Source: Flavivirga amylovorans (GTDB lineage: Bacteria > Bacteroidota > Bacteroidia > Flavobacteriales > Flavobacteriaceae). Taken from it: a DNA stretch of 64,000 nt. Shown piece after piece: positions 15,569-23,768 of the stretch. The notes beneath the pieces were generated by a model. The model saw nothing but the letters and a program-made list of their open reading frames with translations. It was not told where the DNA came from and did no database searches. The position numbers and the translations under genes are program-made. Numbering within the stretch: position 1 is the stretch's first letter; each line of letters begins with the position of its first letter. The DNA is taken from assembly GCF_030540875.1 (NCBI RefSeq), contig NZ_JAUOEM010000004.1, positions 1-64,000 of the forward strand, given 5' to 3'.

Positions 15569-18426
15569 TGACCTCACAACCAGAACAAATACTAGAAAAT
15601 AATTTGGTGAACCAATTAGTTCAATTGGGTTATGAAAAAGTGGTTATTAAAGATGAAGCAGATTTATTAATCAATCTAAAATCGCAATTAGAAAAGCATA
15701 ATAAAATTACGCTATCTGATACCGATTTTAAGCAAATTTTAAACTACATAAATAAAGGTTCCATATTTCAAAGGGCCAAAATATTGCGTGATAGAGTTCC
15801 TTTTACCAACGACAAAGGAGAAAACAAAACCATAGAACTTATTAACCAACTGCATTGGTGTAAAAACGAGTTTCAAGTTACACAACAAGTGACTATGGAA
15901 GGTATGTACAAAAACCGTTACGACGTTACCATTTTAATAAACGGTTTACCTTTAGTGCAAATAGAATTAAAGCGTAGAGGATTAGAACTTAAAGAAGCGT
16001 TTAATCAAATTAACCGTTATGAGCGGCATAGCTTTGGTGCAGGAGCTGGATTGTTTCAATTTGTGCAATTATTTGTGATAAGCAATGGTGTAAACACAAA
16101 ATACTACGCTAACAGCCCAATAAAAGCGCGTAGCTTTAAACAAACTTTTTATTGGAGCGATACCAAAAATAAATTGGTAACGCAGCTCTCAAAATTTGCA
16201 GATATATTTTTAGAACCTTGTCATATCTCTAAAATGATTACGAGATATGTTGTACAGAACGAATCTGCAAAAGTTTTAATGGTACTTCGTCCCTATCAAT
16301 ATTTTGCGGTAGAATCTATTATTGAACGCGTAAAAAATACTACCAAAAATGGATTTATTTGGCACACCACAGGTTCAGGTAAAACCTTAACCAGTTTTAA
16401 AGCCAGTCAAATCCTAACGAATATGCCAAAAGTGTATAAGGTGATTTTTGTGGTTGATAGAAAAGATTTGGATTACCAAACTACCAAGGAATTTAATAGT
16501 TTTAGTAAAGGTAGTATTGATGGTACAAACAATACTAAGGCTTTGGTAAAACAATTGGCTGGCGATAATAAGTTGATTGTTACTACCATTCAAAAATTGA
16601 ATACAGCTATTAGCAAAGCGAAGTATTTAAATCAAATGGAAGTCTTAAAAGACAAACGTGTTGTTTTCATATTTGATGAATGCCACAGAAGTCAGTTTGG
16701 GAAAACACACGAAGACATTAAAAAATTCTTTGAAAAAAGCCAAATGTTCGGTTTTACAGGAACACCAATTTTTGAACCCAATGCAGGAACGAACGAGTTT
16801 GGAAAACGGACAACTGCAATGTTGTTTGGTGGCGAAAAAGCATTACACAAATATATCATCACAGATGCTATACGAGATGAAAATGTTTTAAAATTTTCTA
16901 TTGAATACATAAATACATTCAAAAAGAAAGAACACATTTTAGATATTGATGTAGAAGCCATAGACGAAAAGGAAGTAATGGAAGCACCTGAGCGTTTAGA
17001 TGCCATTACAGAATACATAATCGCCAACCACAATAGAAAAACACATAGCAAGGAGTTTACTGCCATTATGTGTGTAAGTAATGTTGAAACACTAATTAAG
17101 TATTATCAATTATTTAAAGCAAAAGACCACAATTTAAAAGTAGTGACTATATTCTCTTATCAAGCTAACGAAGAAGATAAAGATACTTTAGGTTTCACAA
17201 CTTCTGATTTTGATGAAGTAGATTTAAACGAAATAGCAGAACCAAAGCCAACATATAATTCTAAACATACAAGAGAACATTTAGATAGTTTTATTGCAGA
17301 TTACAACAAAACCTTTGGCACAAATTATTCTACAAAAGACACGCAAAGTTATTATAACTATTACAACGATATTGCCAAAAGAGTAAAGCACAAACAAGTC
17401 GATATTTTATTGGTAGTAAATATGTTTTTAACTGGTTTTGATAGCAAAACGTTAAACACCATTTATGTAGATAAAAACTTAAAATATCACGGTTTAATTC
17501 AAGCGTTTTCACGAACAAATAGAATCTTAAACGAATTAAAATCTCAAGGAAATGTAGTTTGTTTTAGAAATTTAAAACAGCATACAGATAATGCAATCGC
17601 TTTGTTCTCAAATATAGAATCTAAGGATGAAATAATTATTGAACCTTATGAAGATTATGTAAAAAAGATGAATGATACATTTATACAGTTACTGCAAATA
17701 GCGCCAACTGTTGATAGTGTGCACGATTTGAAAGATGAAGAAGATGAATTGGCTTTTGCTAAAGCATTTAGGGAGTTAATGCGAACATTGAATGTATTAA
17801 AAACCTTTACAGAATTTACGTTTGATGATTTAAGTATAAATGAACAAACTTTTGAAGACTATAAAACACAATATTTAGATTTAAGAGATAAGGTAAAACG
17901 AGAAAATGCAAAGGAAAAAGTATCGATTCTAAACGATATTGATTTTGAATTAGAACTAATTCATAGAGACGAAATTAATGTTGCCTACATTTTAAAATTA
18001 CTAGCAAACCTTAAAAATTCTGTTTCGGCTGATGAGCAAGAAAAACAACTTAAAAACATTATGGATATTGTGGCTGGAGATACAAAGCTACGAAGTAAGC
18101 GTGAATTAATTGAAAAATTTATTAATGAGCATTTGCCTGTAATTGAAGACTCTGAAGATATTCCAGATGAATTTGTTCAGTTTATGACAACTGAAAAATT
18201 AGAAGCTATAAAATCTTTAAGTCAAGAAGAAGGATTAGACTCTGATAAACTGGAAAAAGTAATTGGCGATTATATGTTTACGGAGAAAATTCCTTTACGT
18301 GATGATATTATTGGAACTATGAATACTCGTCCAAGTCTGAAAGAAAGAAAAACTAAAGCGGAACGCATTACGAATAAAATACTGGAATTTGTGGAAACAT
18401 TTATTAGCGGAATTATGACGGAATAG
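15568..18426 (+). CDS. hsdR: type I restriction endonuclease subunit HsdR
   Basis: A 952-residue motor-nuclease subunit. The N-terminal PD-(D/E)xK nuclease shows Asp119 in YDVTILING and the ELK triad residues 133-135 (QIELKRRG). Helicase motifs are present: HTTGSGKT (Walker A, 266-273), DECH (370-373) and TGTP (397-400), followed by a second RecA-like domain with MFLTGFDSKTLNTIYVDK and FSRTNRI. The C-terminal 66 residues match the end of the FRG-domain protein encoded just upstream, which is unusual. It translocates and cuts unmethylated DNA. All motifs are intact. Its start overlaps the FRG stop by one base. No terminator is obvious; attC-like elements follow. Confidence 0.95.
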   Translation: MTSQPEQILENNLVNQLVQLGYEKVVIKDEADLLINLKSQLEKHNKITLSDTDFKQILNYINKGSIFQRAKILRDRVPFTNDKGENKTIELINQLHWCKNEFQVTQQVTMEGMYKNRYDVTILINGLPLVQIELKRRGLELKEAFNQINRYERHSFGAGAGLFQFVQLFVISNGVNTKYYANSPIKARSFKQTFYWSDTKNKLVTQLSKFADIFLEPCHISKMITRYVVQNESAKVLMVLRPYQYFAVESIIERVKNTTKNGFIWHTTGSGKTLTSFKASQILTNMPKVYKVIFVVDRKDLDYQTTKEFNSFSKGSIDGTNNTKALVKQLAGDNKLIVTTIQKLNTAISKAKYLNQMEVLKDKRVVFIFDECHRSQFGKTHEDIKKFFEKSQMFGFTGTPIFEPNAGTNEFGKRTTAMLFGGEKALHKYIITDAIRDENVLKFSIEYINTFKKKEHILDIDVEAIDEKEVMEAPERLDAITEYIIANHNRKTHSKEFTAIMCVSNVETLIKYYQLFKAKDHNLKVVTIFSYQANEEDKDTLGFTTSDFDEVDLNEIAEPKPTYNSKHTREHLDSFIADYNKTFGTNYSTKDTQSYYNYYNDIAKRVKHKQVDILLVVNMFLTGFDSKTLNTIYVDKNLKYHGLIQAFSRTNRILNELKSQGNVVCFRNLKQHTDNAIALFSNIESKDEIIIEPYEDYVKKMNDTFIQLLQIAPTVDSVHDLKDEEDELAFAKAFRELMRTLNVLKTFTEFTFDDLSINEQTFEDYKTQYLDLRDKVKRENAKEKVSILNDIDFELELIHRDEINVAYILKLLANLKNSVSADEQEKQLKNIMDIVAGDTKLRSKRELIEKFINEHLPVIEDSEDIPDEFVQFMTTEKLEAIKSLSQEEGLDSDKLEKVIGDYMFTEKIPLRDDIIGTMNTRPSLKERKTKAERITNKILEFVETFISGIMTE

Positions 18427-18540
18427 CCAACGCTGAAAGCCATACACATTTACAGTCGCACCATCCAAGCTAAATCCAAACTGTAAAAGAGTATATCTTT
18501 GCCAACGCTAGCAAGTTTGCGAAAAAAGCCAGCAGCTAAC
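18426..18540 (+). repeat. GCCAACGCT motifs after the restriction operon
   Basis: GCCAACGCT occurs at 18426 and 18501, and the same or nearly the same motif occurs before the operon at 9261, 9318 and 9385. The motif therefore brackets the AbiE/restriction unit. In hairpin A it lies in the loop between the arms. This may be the remains of further attC-like sites at both ends. No gene was seen from 18427 to 18795. Confidence 0.35.
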
Positions 18541-18728
18541 AATGTATATAAAACATAGCTATTATAGGCTTTCCGAGAGGTTATTGCTTATTTATTAAGT
18601 CCGCCAAATTTTTATTTTTATATATTTAGAATTTAAAAGATAAATAGAAAAAATAAAAATTCGCCTCGTGTATAATCTGAAAATTTAGTGTTTTTTATAC
18701 GCTACGTTTCATATACGGAGACGTTGGT
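18534..18728 (+). repeat. attC-like imperfect hairpin B
   Basis: AGCTAAC (18534-18540) is followed by GTATATAAAACATAGC (18544-18559), which pairs with GCTACGTTTCATATAC (18701-18716) at all but two positions. The outer end is GGAGACGTTGGT, comparable to GAGACCGTT in hairpin C. The loop is long (about 140 bases) and AT-rich. It sits between the restriction operon and the DJ-1/PfpI gene in the same orientation as the other borders. Confidence 0.45.
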
Positions 18729-18795
18729 ATTAATTCTGAAAAACTGTAACATTTTTTTCTATTTATTGTCCTATTATAAAGCTCAATCAAATAAA

Positions 18796-19572
18796 ATGAA
18801 AAAAATACTCTTGGCATTATTCGCATTATTAATTTTTATCTCATGTAACGATGACAAAACTGAAAAGGGAAGAATATTGATTATAGTTTCAAATACAGAA
18901 CACATGGGTGACCCAGAAAAACACTTTGCTGGAAACAATCTTTGGGAAGTAGCACCCCCATATCATGTTTTTGTTTCTCATGGATATAAAGTTGATTTCG
19001 TTTCACCAACAGGGGGAAAAGTACCTTTTTCAATGGATCCTATTGGAATAAGTAGTTATACTATAAAATATGAAAATTTTAATGGTAATGTTGAAAATTC
19101 ATTAACGCCTGATTTAGTAGATTATAAAAACTATAAAGCTGTTTTTATTGGAGGTGGATATGGACCATTGTTTGATGTTGCCAATAACAACAGTTTATTA
19201 TCTATTATAGCGAAAATTTATGAAAATGAAGGAATCGTAGGAGGTTGCGGACATGGCCCTGGTGCTTTTGCAAATGTCAAACTTAGTAATGGTGATTATA
19301 TGGTTAAAGATAAAAAAGTAACTGGATTTCCAAATTCGACTGAGATTACTAAAAGTTGGGCTAAAGAAGGAACTTTATTACCTGTAATGCTGGAGGACCA
19401 ATTGAGGGAAAATGGGGGAATGTTTCAAACTAAAAGAGATTTGAATGATAAACACGATGTAGTAATTGACAAGAGAATTGTATCGACCATGTTCTTACCA
19501 TCTTCAGCAATAATTGCAAAAGAAATGATAAATGAAATAGAAAAAACTAATGCCAACAATGGTTATAAGTAA
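18796..19572 (+). CDS. DJ-1/PfpI-family lipoprotein
   Basis: A 258-residue protein starting at ATG 18796. A longer frame upstream runs through the attC-like hairpin and lacks a signal peptide at its start. Residues 1-18 form a lipoprotein signal with lipobox FISC. The rest is a DJ-1/PfpI class I amidotransferase-like fold with GGGYGPLFDVANN and the nucleophile elbow GGCGHGPGA containing the active-site cysteine. Relatives act as glyoxalases, deglycases or chaperones, but a membrane-anchored, probably periplasmic form is less studied. The last codons (GYK) lie in the left arm of attC-like hairpin C. A second DJ-1 lipoprotein from a different branch is at 30590. Confidence 0.8.
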   Translation: MKKILLALFALLIFISCNDDKTEKGRILIIVSNTEHMGDPEKHFAGNNLWEVAPPYHVFVSHGYKVDFVSPTGGKVPFSMDPIGISSYTIKYENFNGNVENSLTPDLVDYKNYKAVFIGGGYGPLFDVANNNSLLSIIAKIYENEGIVGGCGHGPGAFANVKLSNGDYMVKDKKVTGFPNSTEITKSWAKEGTLLPVMLEDQLRENGGMFQTKRDLNDKHDVVIDKRIVSTMFLPSSAIIAKEMINEIEKTNANNGYK

Positions 19573-19790
19573 TTGCTTGTTCTCTCCTACTTCTGAAGAT
19601 CCTCGAGGATCTTCAGTTTGGTGTGTACTTGCAAAGTTAAGTGCTAAACCACGCAACTACTCATAGCCGAGACCGTCAGTCTGTCTCAAAACTCAGATTC
19701 GCTCTCTGAGAATTGAGTATTTCAAAATTTTCAAAGACAGGTATCCGAATACATATGTTATAAAATTGGGTTTTGAGACAGTCTGACGTT
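19551..19790 (+). repeat. attC-like imperfect hairpin C, interrupted by a MITE
   Basis: GGTTATAAGTAATTGC (19561-19576) pairs with GCAACTACTCATAGCC (19653-19668) except at three positions. The left border is TGCCAACAAT and the right GAGACCG, then after the inserted element CGTTGTGTG (from 19787). Removing 19676-19786 and one CG restores GAGACCGTTGTG, the same end form as the other hairpins. It lies between the DJ-1 gene and the DinD-like gene. Confidence 0.45.
19676..19786. mobile_element. MITE with IS1182-like ends
   Basis: A 111-base element with 17-base terminal inverted repeats: TCAGTCTGTCTCAAAAC at the left and, at the right, GTTTTGAGACAGTCTGA, with one mismatch. It has no ORF. The ends resemble those of IS1182-type elements (GAGACTGTCTCAAAA-like), and a truncated IS1182-type transposase lies 1.1 kb away. 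CG flanks both sides, compatible with a very short target duplication. Confidence 0.6.
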
Positions 19791-19846
19791 GTGTGTAATG
19801 TCCCGAAACCGATAAAAATCACATTAAAAATTTGTATTTTTACTAT

Positions 19847-20686
19847 ATGAAATCAGAATTAATAAAATCACTTTCAAACACTTTTGAAGACCATTCTCAA
19901 ACTACAGAAAATGGAATTGAATTTTGGTTTGCAAGAGATATTCAGCACTTACTTGGTTATTCAGAATGGAGGAATTTTCAAAAGGTTATCGTTAAAGCCA
20001 AAACTTCTTGTGAAGCTACAGGTAATGAAATTTTAGACCATTTTGTTGACGTCAACAAAATGGTTAAACTCGGTTCTGGAAGTGAAAGAGAAATTGAGGA
20101 TATTATGTTAACAAGATACGCTTGTTACTTAATAGCACAAAATGGAGACCCAAGAAAAGAGCAAATTGCTTTTGCTCAAAATTACTTCGCAATACAGACA
20201 CGGAAATTTGAAGAAATAGAGAAGAGAATAAAGGATTGGGAAAGACTTCAAGCAAGACAAAAATTAACATTGTCTGAAAAGGAACTTTCTGAACTTATTT
20301 ACGAACAAACTGGAAACGATAGGAATTTTGGACTAATTAGGAGTAAAGGTGACCAAGCTTTATTTGGGAAAACCACACAACAGATGAAAAAGAAGTTAGG
20401 AGTTCCTAAAGGAAGAGCACTTGCAGACTTCTTGCCGACCATAACTATTAAAGCTAAAGATTTTGCTGCTGAAATAACTGTTTTCAATACTAAAGAAAAA
20501 GGGTTGTCAACAGAAAGACAAATTTCAGCTGAACACATTACAAATAATCGTGGTGTCCGAAACATTCTGCTTAAACGAGGCATAAAGCCAGAGGAATTAC
20601 CACCAGAAGAGGATCTTAAAAAGCTTGAAAGAAGAGTGAATTCTGAATCAAAAAGACTTGGGAAAAATCCTGATAAATTGAATTAA
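19847..20686 (+). CDS. dinD: DinD-like DNA damage-inducible protein
   Basis: A 279-residue protein from the ATG at 19847; an upstream TTG start is less likely. The N-terminal part (about residues 5-110) is a BRO/DinD domain: FWFARDIQHLLGYSEWRNFQKVI and DIMLTRYACYLIAQNGDPRKE. The rest follows DinD, including RSKGDQALFGKTTQQMKKKLGVPKGRALADFLPTI, and it ends with a lysine-rich tail. E. coli DinD inhibits RecA filament activity and is part of the SOS response. LexA control is not visible here because Bacteroidota boxes differ. It sits alone between attC-like border C and a half border D, consistent with a cassette. Confidence 0.85.
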   Translation: MKSELIKSLSNTFEDHSQTTENGIEFWFARDIQHLLGYSEWRNFQKVIVKAKTSCEATGNEILDHFVDVNKMVKLGSGSEREIEDIMLTRYACYLIAQNGDPRKEQIAFAQNYFAIQTRKFEEIEKRIKDWERLQARQKLTLSEKELSELIYEQTGNDRNFGLIRSKGDQALFGKTTQQMKKKLGVPKGRALADFLPTITIKAKDFAAEITVFNTKEKGLSTERQISAEHITNNRGVRNILLKRGIKPEELPPEEDLKKLERRVNSESKRLGKNPDKLN

Positions 20687-20693
20687 AAACACT

Positions 20694-20720
20694 ACACACA
20701 ACAATGGTAGCCGTTGCACA
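20694..20720 (+). repeat. left half of an attC-like hairpin (D)
   Basis: ACACAACAATGGTAGCCGTTGC matches the left arm of borders B and C (AACAATG...), right after the DinD-like gene. The expected right arm is absent. The sequence runs into an IS1182 remnant, so the border was probably cut by that insertion. The gap up to 20890 shows nothing else. Confidence 0.35.
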
Positions 20721-20890
20721 AGCCCCTAATTTGATAAAAAATACACGATTATAAGGTCTTTTTAGGGCTTTTCTATTTTCATATTATTTTATATATATGA
20801 TAAAAATTAAAGGTCTTACCGATACCAATAATTGTTCTACGAAAGCTGTTTTTTCAAAACGGTTATGCTTCATAGCTTTTGCTTTACTAT

Positions 20891-21061
20891 TCACCAGTTT
20901 TGAGTGAATTTTAAATATTTCTTTAGATTGTAAGCAATGGCAGAGAGGTGCATCACCTTATTAGCTTGTTTAATACCTAAGGTGTTTATTTTTCTGAGTC
21001 TCATAAATTGCGTTAATGTTCCAAAAACGGGTTCTACCGTACTTTGTCGTTTCCTTTTCAT
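20891..21061 (-). pseudogene. 3' fragment of IS1182-type transposase
   Basis: The reverse strand from CAT 21059-21061 to the stop at 20891 encodes 56 residues with KRQSTVEPVFGTLTQFMRL and KQANKVMHLSAIAYNLKKYL, the standard C-terminus of IS1182/DDE transposases. The rest of the gene is missing. The break lies about four bases from the start of copy 2 of the duplicated module (21066). Transposition activity is not possible from this fragment, though its related MITE at 19676 may be mobilised by a complete copy elsewhere. Confidence 0.85.
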
Positions 21062-21065
21062 ATAA

Positions 21066-21397
21066 CACTATCAACACATTCTAAGTAATTATTTTTAATA
21101 CACTCTTCTATGTTTTCAATAATCATAATGGGAGGAATGAGTGCTCTGTTATTAAAAAAGTCTTTAGGAAATAATGCAAAAAACGCATCAAATTCTTTGT
21201 TTAATAACAAATTACTACCAGTATCGTAGCCCGTATCGGCATGAATAATGCCAATAACCCTTAAGCCCGTTTTACAATGTTTTTTAACAGCATGGTTTAG
21301 CTCAGACTTATCTATATAATACCATTAACACGGCTATAATGGCATAATGTGGTAGTATAAAACTATCGGGCAATATAGGGCAGTCTCCTTTTTTCAT
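21066..21397 (-). pseudogene. frameshifted copy of the 110-residue protein gene
   Basis: This is the second copy of the ORF at 6009-6341. It starts with MKKGDCPILPDSFILPHYAIIAVLMVLY and then stops because one extra base lies in TATTATATAGATAAG where copy 1 has TATTACTGGATAAG. The remaining codons continue in another frame up to the C-terminal ECVDS. The high similarity with only one disabling change indicates a fairly recent copy. Confidence 0.75.
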
Positions 21398-21490
21398 AAC
21401 ATGTTATGTTGTTAGTTAGTAACATTTTAAGTTTAGTTCCTTAAAAAGAGATATCATCTCATCAAAGCCTATAATGCGTGAAAACAAAAA

Positions 21491-21557
21491 GGCGTGAAAC
21501 TCAACTTAATGCCATTGAGGTACTGGTATACCATGCAACAATAAGTGGACCCACGCC
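21491..21557 (+). ncRNA. putative structured RNA, second copy
   Basis: GGCGTGA (21491-21497) and CCACGCC (21551-21557), with CTTAATG (21505-21511) and CAATAAG (21539-21545), repeat the two-stem layout of 6437-6503. GAGGTACTGGTATACC is unchanged in the interior. Base changes keep most pairs. This is weak but real support for an RNA or DNA hairpin function. Strand is not determined. Confidence 0.35.
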
Positions 21558-21843
21558 AAAAGACCTTTTGATTGTTTTTAATAAAAAATTAATAAAAGAG
21601 ATTATAATTATGTTGAAAAGGTAATGTCAGGGAGAGACTCATAGCCCTTAAAATTGTTATTAATTTTGCGGGCAGTAAAAAGAACGAAAAATAACTACGC
21701 ACAACAAGGTAAAAAAACAATGCTAAATTTAAGGCTTAATCAAAGGCTAGTGCGTATTTGGTAACCGTTTACCTAATTAAAACTAATCTAAATGTAACAA
21801 CTCTCTTCTATAGTAGTCTTAATCATAAACAAAATAATTAAAT

Positions 21844-23571
21844 ATGAAAAAGGTAACCATTACAAGTTTTACCCTACTTATTTTTTTTAATATCTCTTAC
21901 ACTTTTTCTCAAACAAAAAATAGTGATATCGAAAGTACAACAGAATATTTTCATCAGAGAAATGAAGCGGTAAGTTTAGTTAAAAATAAAAAATGGCAAG
22001 AGTCCATCTCTATTTTAGAGAAACTAACTAAAGACTATGAAAACGATCCTGATTTATTTTATTTATTAGGACTTTCTTATTATCAAATTGAGCAGTATCA
22101 AAACGCAATTACTGCACTAAAGAAAACTCTTGACTTAGGAGGCACTATTTTAAGGGGAATTCCAACAGGTTCTGCACCATCAAATGATATTATGATAAAA
22201 ATCGCTAAGGCCTATGCTAAAGACAACGATAAAAATAATACGATATTATGGCTACAAAAAGGTTTTGCTTCACGTTATGATGAAAAACCCTTCTTAAAGA
22301 GCAGTTCTACTTTTAAAAACTTCAATGAAGATGAAGATTTTCTAGAGCTATTTGGGGATAATAATCAAACAGATATTACAAGAGAAAAAACTTGGACTAA
22401 AGATATTTCATATTTAGAAAAACGAATTAATGAGTTACATTATAGTCCTTATCATGGCATTTCTAAAACAGAATTATCAAAAGAAATTCTAAAATTAAAA
22501 ACAAATATAGTGTCATTATCTGATGAACAGATTATTGTAGAACTAATGAAAATTATTGGAAGTTTAGGCAATGGACATAATTTAATTATTCCGACATCTC
22601 CAAATAAAGGTGCCTTAAAAAAACTTCCTGTTCAGTTTTATCAGTTTAATGATGGACTATTTATTGTTGATGCTGAGAAAGGCTTTGAACAATGGATTGG
22701 CTATAAAGTAGAGTTGATTGAAAATACACCTATTGAAATAGCACTTCAAAAAACAAACTCTGTAAATGCGAGAGATAATGATATGCAAACACTTTGGTTA
22801 GGACCTTATTATTTGGGATTACCAGATGTATTAAAAGGTTTAGAAATTGTAAAGAACTCAAATCAAGTAATTCTTACTTTAAGTGATGTAAAAGGAAAGT
22901 CTCAAAAAGTTACAATGAATCCAGTTGTTTGGAGTTTTTCCGACTTCCCTAAAATGCCAAAACTAAAAGATAATGAACAACCAATATTCTTGTCGAAAAC
23001 AGAAAACCCATATTGGTCTAAATTGATTCGAGAAAATAATAGTATATATGTTCAGTTTAATGCTGTTACACAAAAGAAAACCCAATCTTTAAAAGATTTT
23101 AACATCGAATTACGTAGTCAGATATCTAAAAACAATACACAAAATTTAATTTTAGATTTAAGACATAATCACGGAGGAAATGGTTCTATCTTAACACCAA
23201 TGTTAAAAACCATTATCAATTTTGAAGTTATGAATCCAAATGGAAAGATCTTTGTGCTAATTGGACGAGAAACTTTTTCTGCAGCTCAAAACTTATTAAC
23301 GGATATTACGAAATACACAAATCCGATTATAGTAGGCGAACCTAGTGGATCAAAACCCAACCATATTGGAGAAGCAGGATGGTTTAAGTTGCCGTATTCG
23401 GGATTAACGGGACTTATCTCGACACAATTTCATCAAACATCAAAAGCAGAGGATAACCGCAAATGGATTGCGCCACATATTCCTGTCAGTTTATCATCAA
23501 CCGATTATTTTAATGGAAATGACAAGGCTTTTAATATTATATTGGAAGTGATAAAGTCTAATAAAAACTAG
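21844..23571 (+). CDS. secreted TPR protein with S41-type peptidase domain
   Basis: A 575-residue protein with a signal peptide (residues 1-23, ending TFSQ). Tetratricopeptide repeats follow at about residues 38-100 (SISILEKLTKDYENDPDLFYLLGLSYYQIEQYQNAI). The C-terminal part (about 190-570) resembles tail-specific S41 peptidases: NLILDLRHNHGGNGSILTPML and the catalytic-serine segment GRETFSAAQNLLTDI, followed by VGEPSGSKPNHIGEAG. Thus it is probably a periplasmic or surface protease or a hydrolase of that fold. The substrate is unknown. It stands alone behind copy 2 of the duplicated module and is followed by border-like repeats, so it is likely an accessory gene. Confidence 0.75.
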   Translation: MKKVTITSFTLLIFFNISYTFSQTKNSDIESTTEYFHQRNEAVSLVKNKKWQESISILEKLTKDYENDPDLFYLLGLSYYQIEQYQNAITALKKTLDLGGTILRGIPTGSAPSNDIMIKIAKAYAKDNDKNNTILWLQKGFASRYDEKPFLKSSSTFKNFNEDEDFLELFGDNNQTDITREKTWTKDISYLEKRINELHYSPYHGISKTELSKEILKLKTNIVSLSDEQIIVELMKIIGSLGNGHNLIIPTSPNKGALKKLPVQFYQFNDGLFIVDAEKGFEQWIGYKVELIENTPIEIALQKTNSVNARDNDMQTLWLGPYYLGLPDVLKGLEIVKNSNQVILTLSDVKGKSQKVTMNPVVWSFSDFPKMPKLKDNEQPIFLSKTENPYWSKLIRENNSIYVQFNAVTQKKTQSLKDFNIELRSQISKNNTQNLILDLRHNHGGNGSILTPMLKTIINFEVMNPNGKIFVLIGRETFSAAQNLLTDITKYTNPIIVGEPSGSKPNHIGEAGWFKLPYSGLTGLISTQFHQTSKAEDNRKWIAPHIPVSLSSTDYFNGNDKAFNIILEVIKSNKN

Positions 23572-23768
23572 GTGTAACAACGTATAATTTATTGCTGGTT
23601 TTTAGCTTACTTGCGAAATTTCTGCTGTAATTTTCTATCTGTGATTTGTTAACTAAATTAGTTGCTTAAAATACAACAAACCATATACCAACCATTGTGC
23701 CACATTTAACAAACTACAGGCAACCATTTCAAACTTATGTGCGTCTTTTCTAATAGAAAATGAAATGA
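23572..23768 (+). repeat. degenerate border-like repeats
   Basis: GTGTAACAACGTATAATTTATTGC right after the stop at 23571 looks like the left arm of the attC-like hairpins. ACCAACCATTGTGCCACATTT near 23690-23710 looks like a right end, and a complementary CGTGGCACAATACCGTAT follows the next gene at 25687. The arms do not pair well here, so the site is decayed or different. No coding sequence was seen in this gap. Confidence 0.25.

Larger units (their letters stand above)
21066..21684. repeat. duplicated 0.6-kb module, copy 2
   Basis: It matches 6010-6634 in the same orientation, including the palindromic ATAACATGTTATGTTG area, the hairpin GAGATATCATCTC, the structured segment 21491-21557 and the ending AAAAGAACG. 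After that the sequences part: copy 1 goes into the IS110 left end, and copy 2 goes on to the promoter region of the TPR/S41 gene. Between 21685 and 21843 I see only AT-rich sequence with GGTAACCGTTTACC, a short palindrome. Confidence 0.75.

Noticed and set aside
18688-18795. Upstream extension of the DJ-1 lipoprotein reading frame
   Set aside because: The extension runs through the right arm of attC-like hairpin B and would bury the lipoprotein signal. ATG 18796 gives a clean signal peptide.
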